Of a stretch of 64,000 nt of DNA, positions 48,753-60,494 are shown piece by piece. The DNA is from Aporrectodea caliginosa (Eukaryota; Annelida; Clitellata; Crassiclitellata; Lumbricidae): assembly GCA_020284085.1 (NCBI GenBank), contig JACEVL010000130.1:1607908-1671907 (forward strand). The letters are read 5' to 3'. Position 1 is the first letter of the stretch. The number at the start of each line of letters is the position of its first letter. A program made the translations under genes and the position numbers. The notes beneath the pieces are model-generated. The model was given only the letters and a program-made list of their open reading frames with translations. It searched no databases and had not been told where the DNA came from.

Positions 48753-49544
48753 ATAAAGAGTAGGGCTACGTTGACGGGAATCTATACGAATGCTCTATTA
48801 AAATATTTTATTTGAAGACTTCGTAAAATTTTACAGTTTACCAGAAAGTTTGATAGCATGCTGCATTTTTGTGCTGCCATTTTGTTTTGGCAATGTACGC
48901 TTTAAAAACCTGGGTTATCATTTTTAGGTTCTCAAGTTAAATTAAACGGTGGGCCTACTGCATCAGTGATACAGATTACTGGTATACTCGGTCAGAAGGA
49001 CCAACATGCATCATGCGCCTTAGGTAGGCCTACGAAGGTTCTTAAACAGTGGCTCATCTTGTTCCTTTCTTAGAGTTTTTCGTGACAACCCTTAAAACTG
49101 CATAAATAATAATTTTATATAAATAATTATGATGTGACACAGGATGCCAAGACTACATGTACAAGTTGCACAATCATAAGAGAATTCAAGAAAGTCTAAT
49201 CTAGTGTAAAAACGTCTAGATAGCGCCGTAGTAACAATGCGCAAGGCATCAGTAGATAGGCAAGTCAGAACCGAGGTCAAAGTTCAACAAGAAAAGAATG
49301 GTTCTAAATAGAAATATTGCGTCACAACCCATACGTCATTTGCATACTCGTTAAAAGCACCAATTCTTCTGTTCCTCCCCATCACCGCTCCCACTAGCCC
49401 AACCATGATGTTAAAATATGGAAGACATCCTAATAACAAGATATTTTCTCAGATTCTCATGAAGCCCATTCTTCCATGTCCCCGGAGTCTTGCTTTTGTC
49501 CCTTCTTCCTTCCTTAATTGCTTCGTGCCTTCTTTTGTTGCCCT

Positions 49545-52067
49545 CTACGGAATGACTTTGACGCATTTTCTTTTGATGACGTTGACCGTTATGGCGAAGG
49601 TTGCCAGAATGGTAAAGCAGATGACGAGGGCAATGCCTGCCTGCATTCCGACGTTAAAGCCCTCGTGCGCATTTATACCTGAAAATAATATTTAAAAATT
49701 AATACTTAGATAAGAAAAGCAGTCTTTTGGGCTGACCCCAGGAGGCGCAAGGGTATGAAGTAGCCTAGTAATGCGTTGATTTAACATATACCTGTAGCCT
49801 ACTGCGATATTCATATCTGCGGAGTAAAATTGTCTGTGGATAAAAAAATCTTCAAATCTAATATCCGGTATACAAACTGAAGTAGAGCGACATCTGTTGG
49901 TAGGGCAGCAACAGGATATACAATTATTTGCACGAGTGTGCTCGATAGTGCTAGACTGTCAATCGAGAGGTCAGGGTTCAAACCCCACCAGGGCAGAAAT
50001 TTGGTTCGAGATTTGTGCTCCACCTGCGCCTTCCAGCCAACGCGGATATACATGTATAATGCGTACACTGACTGTATACTGTCGATGGGAAGATGATTCG
50101 GTGAGGGAGAGGACTGGCGACCCGCTCTCATATGCCGAGGCTAAGAAAATGAAGTCACTAACACTTCATACCCATGTTTGCCATTCAGGCTACCTTAAGG
50201 GGCTGCTCTCTCTTCGTTTCAATATAGACCTATTGCTTCCTCGGCAATGAAATCAACCCTGGTGTTCATGCTTAAATTGTTTCAGTACAAGGCGAAATGC
50301 GGTCAAGGGGGAGGAAGGGGGTCATTTTCTGCGGACGTCCTTTATGGATGACCCCTTACTGACTAGTTTCAGTATAATTATGCCATAGTGATGAGGAGGT
50401 CTTATAACCACTAGCTCTACAAGTTTTTTAAAATTATTTCGTAGTCACTATCAGTACACCTTTAAATTTAAGTTTCTACATAACAAAATTACTTTGATAT
50501 TGGTATTTGTTTCGTAATATGTTCTCCTATAATAAGAGGAGTATGAATTTGACTAGGCCTAGAGCGAACAGGAGAATTAGGAGGAGGAGGAGGAGGAGGA
50601 GGAGGAGAATTCGGCGGAGCAGGAGGAGGAGCGAGTGTTGATGGGATGTCAGACGAATGATTGAATGCGATCCACTAATGCATCCGAAAGCCTTGGTTTC
50701 TATGGCTGGAGGCCGTTAGCCAATCTACTGAAAGCGACGCCATTATAATAACGGTCGGACGGTCGCATGGACGGACAGCGGCCATTATGTAATTCGATCA
50801 ATATGGCGCTAATCGATACAACCTGCGCATGACAAATAGATGCCATTATCTGCTACAGACATGTCTGCTTGGCCAACTCCACAATATAGCAAACAATATA
50901 GGCCTATGCAATATAATACCAATGTGTAGATAAAACACATTTTGCGCATTACAAATGTGAATATATATAATAAATGATGCTATAATAATACACTAGCACA
51001 AATTCGTTATTGCAACGTGCACTATTAGCCTATCAATTGATGGTCGCTTCTATGCAAAATCACATTCTGAATTTTCAATTCTTTGGACACAAAGAGCCGA
51101 GCTCAAGTACTTAAATGAAATATATAAAAATTAATTATACATGACATATATATAATGGCACAGAGGCGTTGTATAGTATTTTGTTGTATTAAAACAGTAA
51201 TGTACCTTATTGTATTGATGCGTATTAGGGCCTACATGTATATTGCATTGTACAGTCTGATTTGTACTGCATTGTATGATTTGTATCGTATTGTATTGAT
51301 GCTTAGTACATGACATTGTATATTGCATTGTACTGTATTGTATCACGTGACAGTCTATTATCCCACTGTATTGTGTATTGTAGTGCGTTGTAACGTGTTC
51401 GTGTTCCATGAAGTTGGGACGAAGCAGCCTAACCGAGGGATCTGGGACGCAATACAGAAAGAATTGGAAGGCGTTACAAAGCTAAATTTCGGGGCTGTGC
51501 ATCTGTTAGATCCGCTCAGTATCCACTGTCTATAGCTAGCTACTTGTCGTTTCTTCGTCTTAATTTGAAATAGACCGTAATACGCTAGAATTTAATGCAG
51601 AAAATAGACCATAATGTGTTAGAATTTAGACATAGTGTTCCATGTTCACTTCAAAAAGAAAAAGAACGTATGGTTTGCGATGCATCTAGGTCAATTAAAT
51701 GCACACGAGATGGATGGATGGATGGATGGATGGATGGATGGATGGATGGATGGATGGATGGATGGATGGAGGGAAGAATTATCATTGTGATGATACTACT
51801 GATGAGGATGATATCATCATAATTAGCAACAGTGGCAGCAGCCGTAACAACAACAACATAGTGATGCTAATGATGCTGATGCTGATGATGACGATGATGA
51901 TAATAATAATGAATCATCGTCATCTTGATTTTCTTCGTAATCATCGTCGTTATCATCGTAATCGGTTACTTACTTTCCTGTCCAGCCACCATCGACATCA
52001 TCATTTGTAGTAGCACAACGACGAACCAGACCCAACTCGTCATCATCCTTCTTGTCGTCGTCATCAT
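49545..52067 (-). CDS. Small signal-peptide plus single-TM protein, gene A (two exons)
   Basis: Exon 1 (52067-51974) encodes 31 residues: a basic start ([12 protein letters not shown]), a hydrophobic core ([12 protein letters not shown]) and a small-residue site VAG|QE, read as a signal peptide. It ends in phase 1 at a GTAAGT donor. The terminal exon (49678-49545, acceptor TTTTCAG, phase 1) reads [14 protein letters not shown], then a ~22-residue membrane helix ([18 protein letters not shown]), then KRKCVKVIP and a stop. The joined product is 75 residues, with only about a dozen residues outside the membrane and a basic tail. An independent second copy with the same exon ends, intron phase and HEGF motif lies at 54897-59395, which is the main reason to believe both. 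Extra phase 1-1 exons could exist in the 2.3-kb intron; I saw none. Family not recognised. Confidence 0.55.
49895..50225 (+). mobile_element. tRNA-derived SINE (family 2), fullest copy
   Basis: The head has TGCTCGATAGTGCTAGA and the B box AGGGTTCAAACCCC. The body continues with CTCCACCTGCGCCTTCCAGC, GTACACTGACTGTATACTGT, GAGAGGACTGGC, CTAAGAAAATGAAGTCACTA, ACACTTCATACCCATG. It lies in the intron of small-protein gene A, antisense to it. Confidence 0.82.
50230..51120. other. Intron DNA of gene A, one MITE scrap
   Basis: GGGGGTCATTTTCTGCGGAC followed by TTTATGGATGACCCCTTA (50325-50367) looks like a shortened TA-target MITE. A GAGGAG run lies at 50580-50630. No coding signal. Confidence 0.4.
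51709..51769. repeat. (GATG)n microsatellite
   Basis: Pure GATG tetranucleotide run in the intron of small-protein gene A. Confidence 0.95.
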
Positions 52068-52569
52068 TGTTTCTTCGTTTGATCGTTTTTCTACTTAATT
52101 TTGTACACAGTCTGTACGCATCTGTACAACGCAGTTTGAGTTCAGTTACCCTTGAGACTGTGAGTCTGTTTTCCGCGCATGCATACCGCTGTATCTGGCT
52201 GTTGAGAAATGGGGGAAGGGTTGGGGTGGGTGGAGTGGAGTGGAAATGGCTTGCGCCAAAGCCGAGACTGTGGGACGCAGGCGTGGAGCAATTTTCCCTC
52301 CGTTTCCCTTCCCCACGGCCGATGGTGGATGCAACGATGCTTCCATCCTTCCATCCGTCGTTCCATCCTTCCACTATCGCTCCGTTGGTGTGTGCGTCTG
52401 TACGTCCGTGCGCAAGAACGCACGTCATCGCGTCTGCAGGCCGCCTGGGCTTCAGTTGCAGCCGAGGTGGAGGGAGGAGCAAGTATCTACAGGCAGCAGC
52501 AGCAGCATTGTGTGTGCGCTTCTATATAGGTGTCTGTATTATGTGTATGTATCGTCACTCTCTGCTTCA

Positions 52570-52760
52570 GTTTTTATCCATCTATCCGTCCATCTATCCG
52601 TCCGTCCATCCTTGTCGGACCGTCCGTCCATCCATCCACCCATCCATCCATACTGATAGCCTGTTTCGTCTTCTGTTCTCTATTCCTGCCTTATCCTGTC
52701 TCCTCTCCTCTGCTCTTCGTGCCCTATACTACTGCTGCTGCTGCTGCTGCTGCTGCCTTT
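52570..52760. repeat. CATC/CCGT and (CTG)n simple repeats
   Basis: Imperfect ATCCATCCGTCC units at 52570-52652 and a CTG/GCT run at 52732-52757. They keep a long plus-strand frame open (52052-52900) that shows no protein domain. Confidence 0.85.
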
Positions 52761-53384
52761 CCCATGCAACATGGCTGAACAGTATTGCTGCTGGCCTCAC
52801 CCCCCCCCCCCTGCACTCCTCGCCCACCGACGCAAGGAGGAGGCTGGCGAGCATAGCAAGCGCATGGCATATTCCAGAACGCCTCGACCTACATTACTAG
52901 TGGAGGGGGGGGCAGGGGGGCGGTGGCAGACCTTTTTACCACCGCTATTATTATCAATACTAACCTATACGCGCAGGGCATGTGTACGCTAGTTACGTTA
53001 TTCCATAGGCATAGATTTCATGTATACATAGCGTCCTTACCATAACTTACAATGTTTGAATCGAATTCTTCTACACAATATTGGAGGTACCGAGTGTCTT
53101 AACACAACAAAGATTATAAGCTTAGCCATTTTCCTATATTATATAGCCTACAAGCCAGTCACGAGTCTCACGACGCTAAATTTTATCTGTAGAACGCCTG
53201 TTGTTGAAAGTCAAATCAATATTCACAAGAAGTGGTGTCCTTTGTGCTAAGCTATAATTAACCTGTTGTTATTAACGATAATGGTTACATTTATTAAGCG
53301 GTATTTATGTTGAAATACAAGAAAGAATTTATTAACAAACTTGAAATTCTCTACAACTCGTCACATATTGAAATTAAAGCCTAA

Positions 53385-53590
53385 CATTTGCTGGGGTAGA
53401 TGTCAAATGTTGATTTGACGCCGAGGGATGACAAGATCGCAGATATAGGTTAATCGTAGAGGGAACGTCATTCCAGAGCATAGAACCGACAGAGGCATTG
53501 GCACGATGCTGGACTGTAGCAGAGTGCAAGAAGGTCGTGCCAGCCTTAAGAACGGAATGAGCGACCAGAGCCAGCCGAAAGTTTATTATT
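53385..53590 (-). pseudogene. CR1/L2-like LINE C-terminal scrap
   Basis: Minus strand reads FRLALVAHSVLKAGTTFL, HRANASVGSMLWNDVPSTIN, a LINE C-terminal segment around the LW(N)-x-P motif. Short and decayed. Confidence 0.55.
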
Positions 53591-54290
53591 TTTGATTACA
53601 AAGTAAATAGCAAACCACGAGTCTGCAGAGAATAAAATTAAAAATTTTGCCGACAGTGGTGGAATTCTTCATAGCAGTGGTTTCTCATCCAAAGTTCAAA
53701 CTCAGTTGGATTGAAAACCCGGAAGTGAAAGTCACGTGCTGAAGAAAGATTAAGAGAACGTGCACGATGCAGCTGATACTACTGAAAGTACATCTGCTCA
53801 AATTGACCAAACATGCAGTGTCATCCAATTTGGTTTGTAACAGTGACAACTTCTTAATCATGGACTACTAACTGAATAGCCTACATAGCCTAAACAACAG
53901 AAAATTGCAAGCTTTCTAAATAAGTGGGTCTATCTATAGCTTAAACCGAAAATATCTAAATAGTTTTTAAATAGTCATGTGGTGTTTGCAATATTCGACA
54001 GATATTTACTGTTTTAAATACTATTTAAAGTTTCGTACTATTTACTATTCGATTTAAATAGTAACCCTGACTATTTGGCTCAACACTGGTTACCTGACAA
54101 TATAAGCTTATGTCAACGTTCTATTCAGATGAATGTCTGCTGCTTTCTAACATTAAATGCCAACATTAAAATGCACATGGTACTGCGACTGCTTTGGTGT
54201 ACGCGAATGTATGCATGCATGTGAATGTATGTATGTACAGTATACATGTATGTATGTATTCAGTTTTACAGGGTCCCCATATATTAAGTA

Positions 54291-54743
54291 GGGGGTCGTC
54301 CATTAATTATGTCAACAAAATAGGGGGGGAGGGGGTTTGGAAAAGTTTGACAGTTGTTGACAAGGGGGGGGGGTTCGGTACAAGTTGACGTCAAGAAATT
54401 TTTCTCCAATAAATCAACACAGACCCTTCCAAATGGTAGCGAAAACATTAAGAAATGCTAAAAATGCATAAAGTGCTTCATGTTTAATACTACTAAAAAG
54501 CTGGTAATAAACTAAACTCATATATTTTGAAATTCGAAATATTTTTGAAATTTCATTTATAGTGTAAAAAATGTTAAAAAATGATTCTACATGTATTGAG
54601 CCATTTTGTTTCTTTTTTGTAGGGGGGTTCTGGGATTGTTTACATAATTTTTAGGGGGTCCGTCAATGTTTGACAGTTGTTGACAAGGGGGGAGGGGGTC
54701 AAAAACTGCCTAAATTTTGTTGACATAATTAATGGACGACCCC
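54291..54743. mobile_element. Tc1/mariner-like MITE (GGGGTCGTCCATTAAT family)
   Basis: This 453-bp element has ~30-bp inverted ends: GGGGTCGTCCATTAATTATG plus TCAACAAAAT on the left, exact complement on the right. TA dinucleotides flank it at 54289-54290 and 54744-54745. The inner G-rich arms (TTTGACAGTTGTTGACAAGG) occur twice in direct order. It sits about 150 bp past the stop of small-protein gene B and could lie in its 3' UTR. Confidence 0.85.
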
Positions 54744-54896
54744 TAGCTGAAACCGAAAATATTATGAGACGACTGATGTCTACACGCCTTAACATCCGCA
54801 ACAAGTGCTTTGCTAGTGCGTGTACGAGATCAAGTAACAGTTACTAAAGTATCAGACGAATCGGCGCTAAATAATCCCTTTCTGTGGCGCTTGGAT

Positions 54897-57311
54897 TCAT
54901 TCGTCCCTTCCAGGAAGTTGTTTGGACATTCTCCAATGGATGACGTTGACGATGACGACGATTCCAGTGAGGATTGAGAAGGAGACGATGACTGCCAGCA
55001 GAGCCTGGTACCAGACATCGAATCCCTCGTGAGGGTTTATACCTAAACAGACAGTAATATAGTCCATATATAATATTATGCTAAAAAACTACAGGCCGGT
55101 CACTCACGTTCCTCTCTAGAGTCTCTGCGAGTGTCAGAAAGCAATTACACAGCATGCATCATGTATGATGTTGCGATGTATGGAATCGTGCAACCAAATG
55201 CCAAAGAAACGCTCATTCAAAAGTGATAATACCTAGGCATATTATATAGTTCTCACGGCGCGGATCCAGAATACACCAGCTCTGGTAGTTGCGTTATGCA
55301 GCCTGTGGGAACAGGTTGATCCCGCGATCACGACGATACGGGAACATCGCCAAGTTAGGCCTAATTAAGAGTGAAGGTTCTGTTGGGTTAGAATAGGTAA
55401 AATAAGTTAGGTAAGTTATGGTTAGGTAAGGTATACATGTAGTTGTGGCGGTCGTCGTTCTGGCATCACTTTGCGTGATGGGGACCGTGGACGTGCACGT
55501 CACACGTGACGGTGGTGACTCCAATCTAGTCCTATATATGTATACGCTCGAAGCCACCGACATCACTGTCCCTTCTACTTTCGATATGGGATATGGACGT
55601 TTTATATAATCGCGGCCCATACAGTGTCTCTTCTCGACAAGGAAGGTTCGAGATGGGCTGTTACGAGAGGCTACACTGTAAGGCTCTGCTCGGGTTCCAC
55701 CGACTCTGCCTCATCCACGCTCTCCGGTTGGGCAAGCATCGATCGAGGGCGCTGAACAATAAGGTGCTTGAATGACTTGCTCAGTTAAGTTCCATCACAG
55801 TCACAGTAACCGTCTCAAAGGAGGCATGAACTCGTAGGCCTACTCCTCGTCTAACAAAGCGATCGAGTGCTCTAACCACATGCACGCAGGTTTGTCGTTC
55901 GGCATCAAAGGCAGCGCATAGTGCGACAGACTTTAATCAGCCCGGCCTTTGCATCTTATAGTGTGGCTTGACAGACGCTAATTATCTTCCGTACTATTAA
56001 ACATGTCATCGGGGAAAGACCGTTTTTCACAATCTATCGTAACCAATGGAGACTTTCAAGTCGTCCTATAGGGCCTACTTAGGCTGTTAATTTACTGGTC
56101 TAATGCTGCATTATGCAGGTGCCGACGTATCTCTTTGATTAAGCGCGTCTTAGTCTTACAGCAATTAATTATTTGACAGCGGAAGCACGGATTTCGAAAT
56201 GAAAACGGACTTACATTTTTAATCGATTTCGAAAAATAAATCGCAAGAATTGATTTCGAAAAATAAATTGAATTATTTTAAAATGAGCTGAACAATGTAG
56301 GCCTATAACTTATATATGAAACTACTAAGTGATTCAATTTATTGAAATAAAATTTTTATTATATTTAAATCGTATCTTATCAAAGAATCAACCACACAGA
56401 TAAGGTTGAGCAAACGGAGGTACGGTATGTTGAAAGTCGAGTATGGTCAAGTCACTTTAGATCATATGTAATGCGTTTCATGCACGTACATATATGCTGC
56501 GTATATATGCACATGCATTTATGCATAATAATTTATGCATACGCAGACCTAGAGGCTGCATGCTAGTCCCGAATGTGAACAAGCAATTTCGTGCCAGGCT
56601 CACGGGGATTCGAACTCTGGCCGCAGATGTGAATACAAAATGACCTCTGAGACTGATCGCACGGCTATCAGTCTGCTTGATCAGATACCTTTCTATCCTT
56701 GCGAGGTTCCACTTGCGCTTGCTGCAAGGAGGGAGGCGAGGGAGATGAATTGGTCCCCAATGGCCTAAACCGACCTTCGCTCAACAATCATCAATGCGAT
56801 GTATATATGGCGTCACCTAGCGAAACCGTTTAAAGTGGCCACTCCTAAATGAATGTACTCGATTCTCGCAATGTTTTATTTCTCCCCTTGCCACATTTTG
56901 TCCCTATCCCCCTTTTAAATATAGAGCAGTGGTACAGCCTTTTTACAGTTTTCATAGCCTATGCCTGAGTTTAACTAAGCTTCTTACGTAATTAAAATAT
57001 CTTCATATTCGACTGTATAATTTTATATATATATATATATATACAGAGCTACATATTGGAGCTGCTCATTGCTGTAACACTAAAACTAGCAGAAGTTTGA
57101 GAAACTAAGAAAAAATCGTCCTAAGATTTGCTTAAGCAAGCATTACAATTATTTATACCCGAATAATTAAAAGGTAGCAACAACTCACAGATACAGGTAG
57201 GCTATATATCCGTTATGACATGAATGAATAATCTTTCACGAATAGGCCTATTCAGAGGCGGATCCAGGATTTCTGGTTAGGGGGGGCGTAAATACTACCA
57301 ATCCAATCCCG

Positions 57312-57343
<32 letters not shown>

Positions 57344-59395
57344 GCTTCCTGCTCCAATGGCGGAGTTCGAATTGTGCCACCAACAAGGCTCACGTAATGG
57401 TCTCCTTTGCCTTCTGCAATATGTTCAAGTAGCAACATTGGCAAGTCAGGCATGATGGTGCTACTCTCATTAGGAGTCACAACAGCTGTGGCATTGTCGC
57501 CAAGTGAAGACAATATTGTGAACTGAACAAGGTACAGGCAGCAGGCTCCTAGTATCATTATGTGGTCACCAAAAGTACCTGGCTGTGCCATTTCATGAAG
57601 GTAAGACTCAACATCGCCATGTGAAACTTTTTCAGACAGATGTACAGTAACTGTAGTGCCATCCAACAAGGTAAGACTATCACGTCGGTCCCAAAGATAC
57701 TGAACGATGTCACTTCTTATTGTAGCTGGACTTATGTTTTTGCAGAGACATAGCTTCATTTGGTCAGAAATTGATGAAAATAGACAATTGCCATCTTCTT
57801 AATTTAATGACACTATGTTGTTCTGAAATGGTAAATGTTCTGGTGCAAATGCTGAAATATTGCAATATCATTGATAAATGTATAATAATAATAATTTTCA
57901 AACTCGCAATTCTACATGCAGAATGTCTTCGTATTTGTTAAACTTCTTACATTGTTTACTTTTTTCCCCGGGCACTCCGGGCCCCCCTCACACCGCCGGG
58001 CCCCTGGGAATTTGCCCCTCCCCCTTTCGGCGGCCCTGGCTGCCCCCAACTAAAAATAATATAGTCGATGCCAATTTATCATACGATAATTAACATAGTA
58101 ATGATAGAAATTGAATACACTAGTATTTGTATAAAAATAGATTCAATAAGCAAGGGATGGATCATGCGCCTCATCCATGGACCGCACGCCACTGAGCGTT
58201 AAGAGAATGATTATATGAGTAGGCCTAGTTCTATATCCTTGATTTGCTTTTGTCCATAATATCGGCAGCTGAACGCTTTCGGCGGCTAGAATCAGCACGA
58301 CGAATTTCAAAATTATAATCATATGCCATCTTTTGAGATTTAGGCCTAAGATAGGCCTATGTCTTACCAACGGCAGTCGGCTTATTCGCGAATGATAAAA
58401 CTGCTTGTTTAAGCCGTTTTGACGGCGGACCACTCGACATATTTTTAAATTGACCAATTTCTATTTACGTAAATTTTGTCTGTACATGAACTTTGTGAAT
58501 GACGTCACGGCAAAAGTCATTGGTCACGTGGGCAACGTCTGCTAGCAACTCAGGTAAGTAGTAAGAGAGCTCCGGTAAGAGAGCTCCATTCTGCTACTTC
58601 AAACATCCTATTCCCAAATTGCAGTTATATTAGTTTTAGGTCAGTTTAGTTTGAGAACATTTGCTGCAGGTTTAGGGGGGCCCTGGGGGGGCGTACGCCG
58701 GCTCCGCCCCCTCTAAATCCGCGCCTGCTATTGGCCTAACGTTAAAGTAATTTGAAACTACCGAAATTCGAATATCCATATTAGACCTATAGGCCTAACA
58801 TTAATTGTGATATAACAATAGGTCTAAATAAGCTATAATATTTATAGTTAAGGCATATATACGGATCTTTTAAAGGATCCGGTATATTTTGGCCTTTAGG
58901 CCTACTCTTGTAATTGTGGTATTTGACACAATTACAATAATTTAAAAGTAGAATATAATGATTTAAATGCTGAGGACGACGACGGTGCATGTATACGTAG
59001 GCGCTTGTTATAGCGACCCTTCAAGATTTCTACTCAGAGGCGCTCGATCCCGACTACAGCGCGGACACTGAATCGGAGTTTCACGTCGAAGCGCTTGAGC
59101 AAATTGCGAGTGAAGGACTTGCCCAGGGTCCCTACGCGGCGGCTTGAGGTGGATTCGAACCCGCAACCCTCCGGCTGCAAGGCACCGAACATACCCCTAC
59201 AACACCGCGCCCCACAACATGACGGTGATGATGCTGCCTCTGCTGCTGATAATGACGACGACGATGACGATGTTACTTTAAAAGCGAATAGTATGCATAC
59301 TTACTATCCTGTGCCAAGGCTTCTTTAATCTGCACCAGGAAGAAGAAGACAACGAAGCGCGTTGCGATATAGATTGCGGAGACTTTCCTCATCAT
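54897..59395 (-). CDS. Small signal-peptide plus single-TM protein, gene B (paralogue of gene A)
   Basis: Exon 1 (59395-59305) encodes MMRKVSAIYIATRF, a hydrophobic run VVFFFLVQI and KEALA|QD, a signal peptide with a likely cut after ALA. It ends in phase 1 at GTAAGT. The terminal exon (55042-54897, acceptor CTGTTTAG, phase 1) gives SINPHEGFDVWYQALLAV, a membrane helix (IVSFSILTGIVVIV) and the tail HWRMSKQLPGRDE, then stop. The product is 78 residues. Relative to gene A it keeps the exon 1 length (30 versus 31 codons), the split Ser codon, SIN-x-HEGF-x-V and the VNVI at the end of the helix. The 4.3-kb intron holds an OTU-bearing element and a SINE, antisense-free except for the latter's minus orientation. 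The mature N terminus would be Gln. Family unknown; extra cassette exons cannot be excluded. Confidence 0.55.
55050..57250. other. Intron DNA of gene B, no further exon seen
   Basis: The minus-strand frame at 55294-55620 has no recognisable domain. The rest is AT-rich with a TA run near 57025. I looked for phase 1-1 exons that could add an ectodomain to gene B and saw none. Confidence 0.35.
57253..58727. mobile_element. hAT-like element carrying an OTU-domain ORF
   Basis: The left end is CAGAGGCGGATCCAGGATTT with GGGGGGGCGTA inside it. The right end, reversed, is CAGGCGCGGATTTAGAGGGG with GGCGTACGCCCCCCC. The termini are similar but worn. CTATT lies directly outside both ends (a 5-bp direct repeat); an 8-bp duplication is not present. 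A second hAT-type terminus (reverse of CCCTTTCGGCGGCCCTG, near 58020-58042) lies inside, so elements may be nested. Contains the OTU frame at 57295-57798. Confidence 0.55.
57295..57798 (-). pseudogene. OTU-family cysteine protease fragment
   Basis: A minus-strand frame of 167 codons starts directly after a TAA with EDGNCLFSSISDQ, the OTU catalytic-cysteine motif (DGNC-LF). It continues NISPATIRSDIVQYLWDRRD, DVESYLHEMAQPGTFGDHIM, then LPMLLLEHIAEGKGDHYVSL, which supplies the catalytic histidine. This matches the OTU fold from Cys to His, so the domain itself looks intact. There is no N-terminal context: no ATG before the motif, and only a weak AAG acceptor. The C terminus runs into a TA microsatellite (IYIYIYIYTG). 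It is either one exon of a larger transposon-borne protein or a captured fragment. OTU proteins usually cleave ubiquitin chains; activity here is unproven. Confidence 0.7.
59001..59214 (-). mobile_element. tRNA-derived SINE (family 1), copy 3
   Basis: Minus strand: TGTTGTAGGGGTATGTTCGG, B box GGGTTCGAATCC, AAGTCCTTCACTCGCAATTT, and the tail GAGCGCCTCTGAGTAGAAAT, CTTGAAGGGTCGCTATAACA. It lies in gene B's intron, about 90 bp from the exon 1 donor. Confidence 0.88.
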
Positions 59396-59399
59396 GATG

Positions 59400-60310
59400 T
59401 GCAGCTCCGCCGATGATAATTTGATCAGATATAGCAGATAATTCTAGCTGCAGCCCTGTAGATACAGCTCAAGTCTTTGCCGATGATATTAACTATAGAG
59501 GACTTCCAAATCAATTGTAACTGATTTTGTATGATAGGGTGTAGTTATAGTTGAATTTGTAGCGATAGTTGATGTAGTCGCAGTTTCAAATGAAACTAAA
59601 TCAAAACAAAATGTAGAGAGTCGATCGCAACTTTCTCTGAAATGTTGAATTTCGTTCGTTAACTTTTGTGTTTCTCGTTTCGTACAATCGATCCCGTATG
59701 CGTTTGCCTTTGATTTAGCAGTAGTTATAAGTTCTAAATTCTACAGTCTCCGTTTCCAGTGTTTTGTAATTTAAATGTAGCTTAAGTTCCTTTATATCTC
59801 ACAAAATCCGCGTCAACGAGACCAGTCCATTCGCCTGCCACCTGCACCAAGTCTCTTTTCTCCAACTGCTACTCTGGAAATCGTCCGAACTTGGAACTGC
59901 AGCTGGTTGATAATGTATTTCCTAAGCAGCTTCCAGCCAGTTGGTTGGACAACTGACTGACTGACTGACTGACTGACTGACTGATTCGCTCTCGTTCCTC
60001 GCAGAGTAACGTGGTACGAAGCATCTGCCACACTTCGCCATCACGCACATCGGTCTGTTGATTATTGCACCCATGAGATCTAACTATAGCTCCCAGACAG
60101 CCCCGAGTGGGTTCATATCATGCCATTGATGGCAATCGATGGCAAGCTATGAGCATCACTCGAAAGCCAAGCGCAGGGCATCAGCTTATTCACGAGCGTT
60201 GCGTCGAGTCAGAGGGGTTGTCCAAAGGGTAGTCAGAAGGATGTCCGAGTCCTGTTGTCAGAGGGTTAGAGAGGTGGGGCAGAGTAGGCCCTATATATAG
60301 CTGATAAGGT
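59400..60310. other. Upstream flank of gene B
   Basis: Likely promoter and 5' UTR of gene B in its first few hundred bases, with several GATA-type motifs near 59410-59500. A short (ACTG)n run lies at 59947-59985. Nothing else is supported. Confidence 0.35.
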
Positions 60311-60359
<49 letters not shown>

Positions 60360-60361
60360 TC

Positions 60362-60392
<31 letters not shown>

Positions 60393-60403
60393 GTGGTGCA
60401 TGG

Positions 60404-60435
<32 letters not shown>

Positions 60436-60494
60436 TTGATGATGATGATGGTGATGATGATGATGATGATAATGATGATGATGATGATGATGAT
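60311..60494. repeat. (AAT)n and (GAT)n microsatellites
   Basis: An AAT run at 60311-60358 is followed by GATGAT repeats to 60494, ending directly at the proposed LTR start. The poly-Met and poly-Asp frames are artefacts. Confidence 0.92.

Noticed and set aside
49405..49695. 96-codon plus-strand ORF
   Set aside because: It is antisense to the terminal exon of gene A, which has better support from splice sites and from the paralogous exon at 54897-55042.
52052..52900. 282-codon plus-strand ORF
   Set aside because: Longest complete frame in the window, but it runs through CATC/CCGT and CTG simple repeats, overlaps exon 1 of gene A on the other strand, and has no domain or codon pattern typical of a protein.
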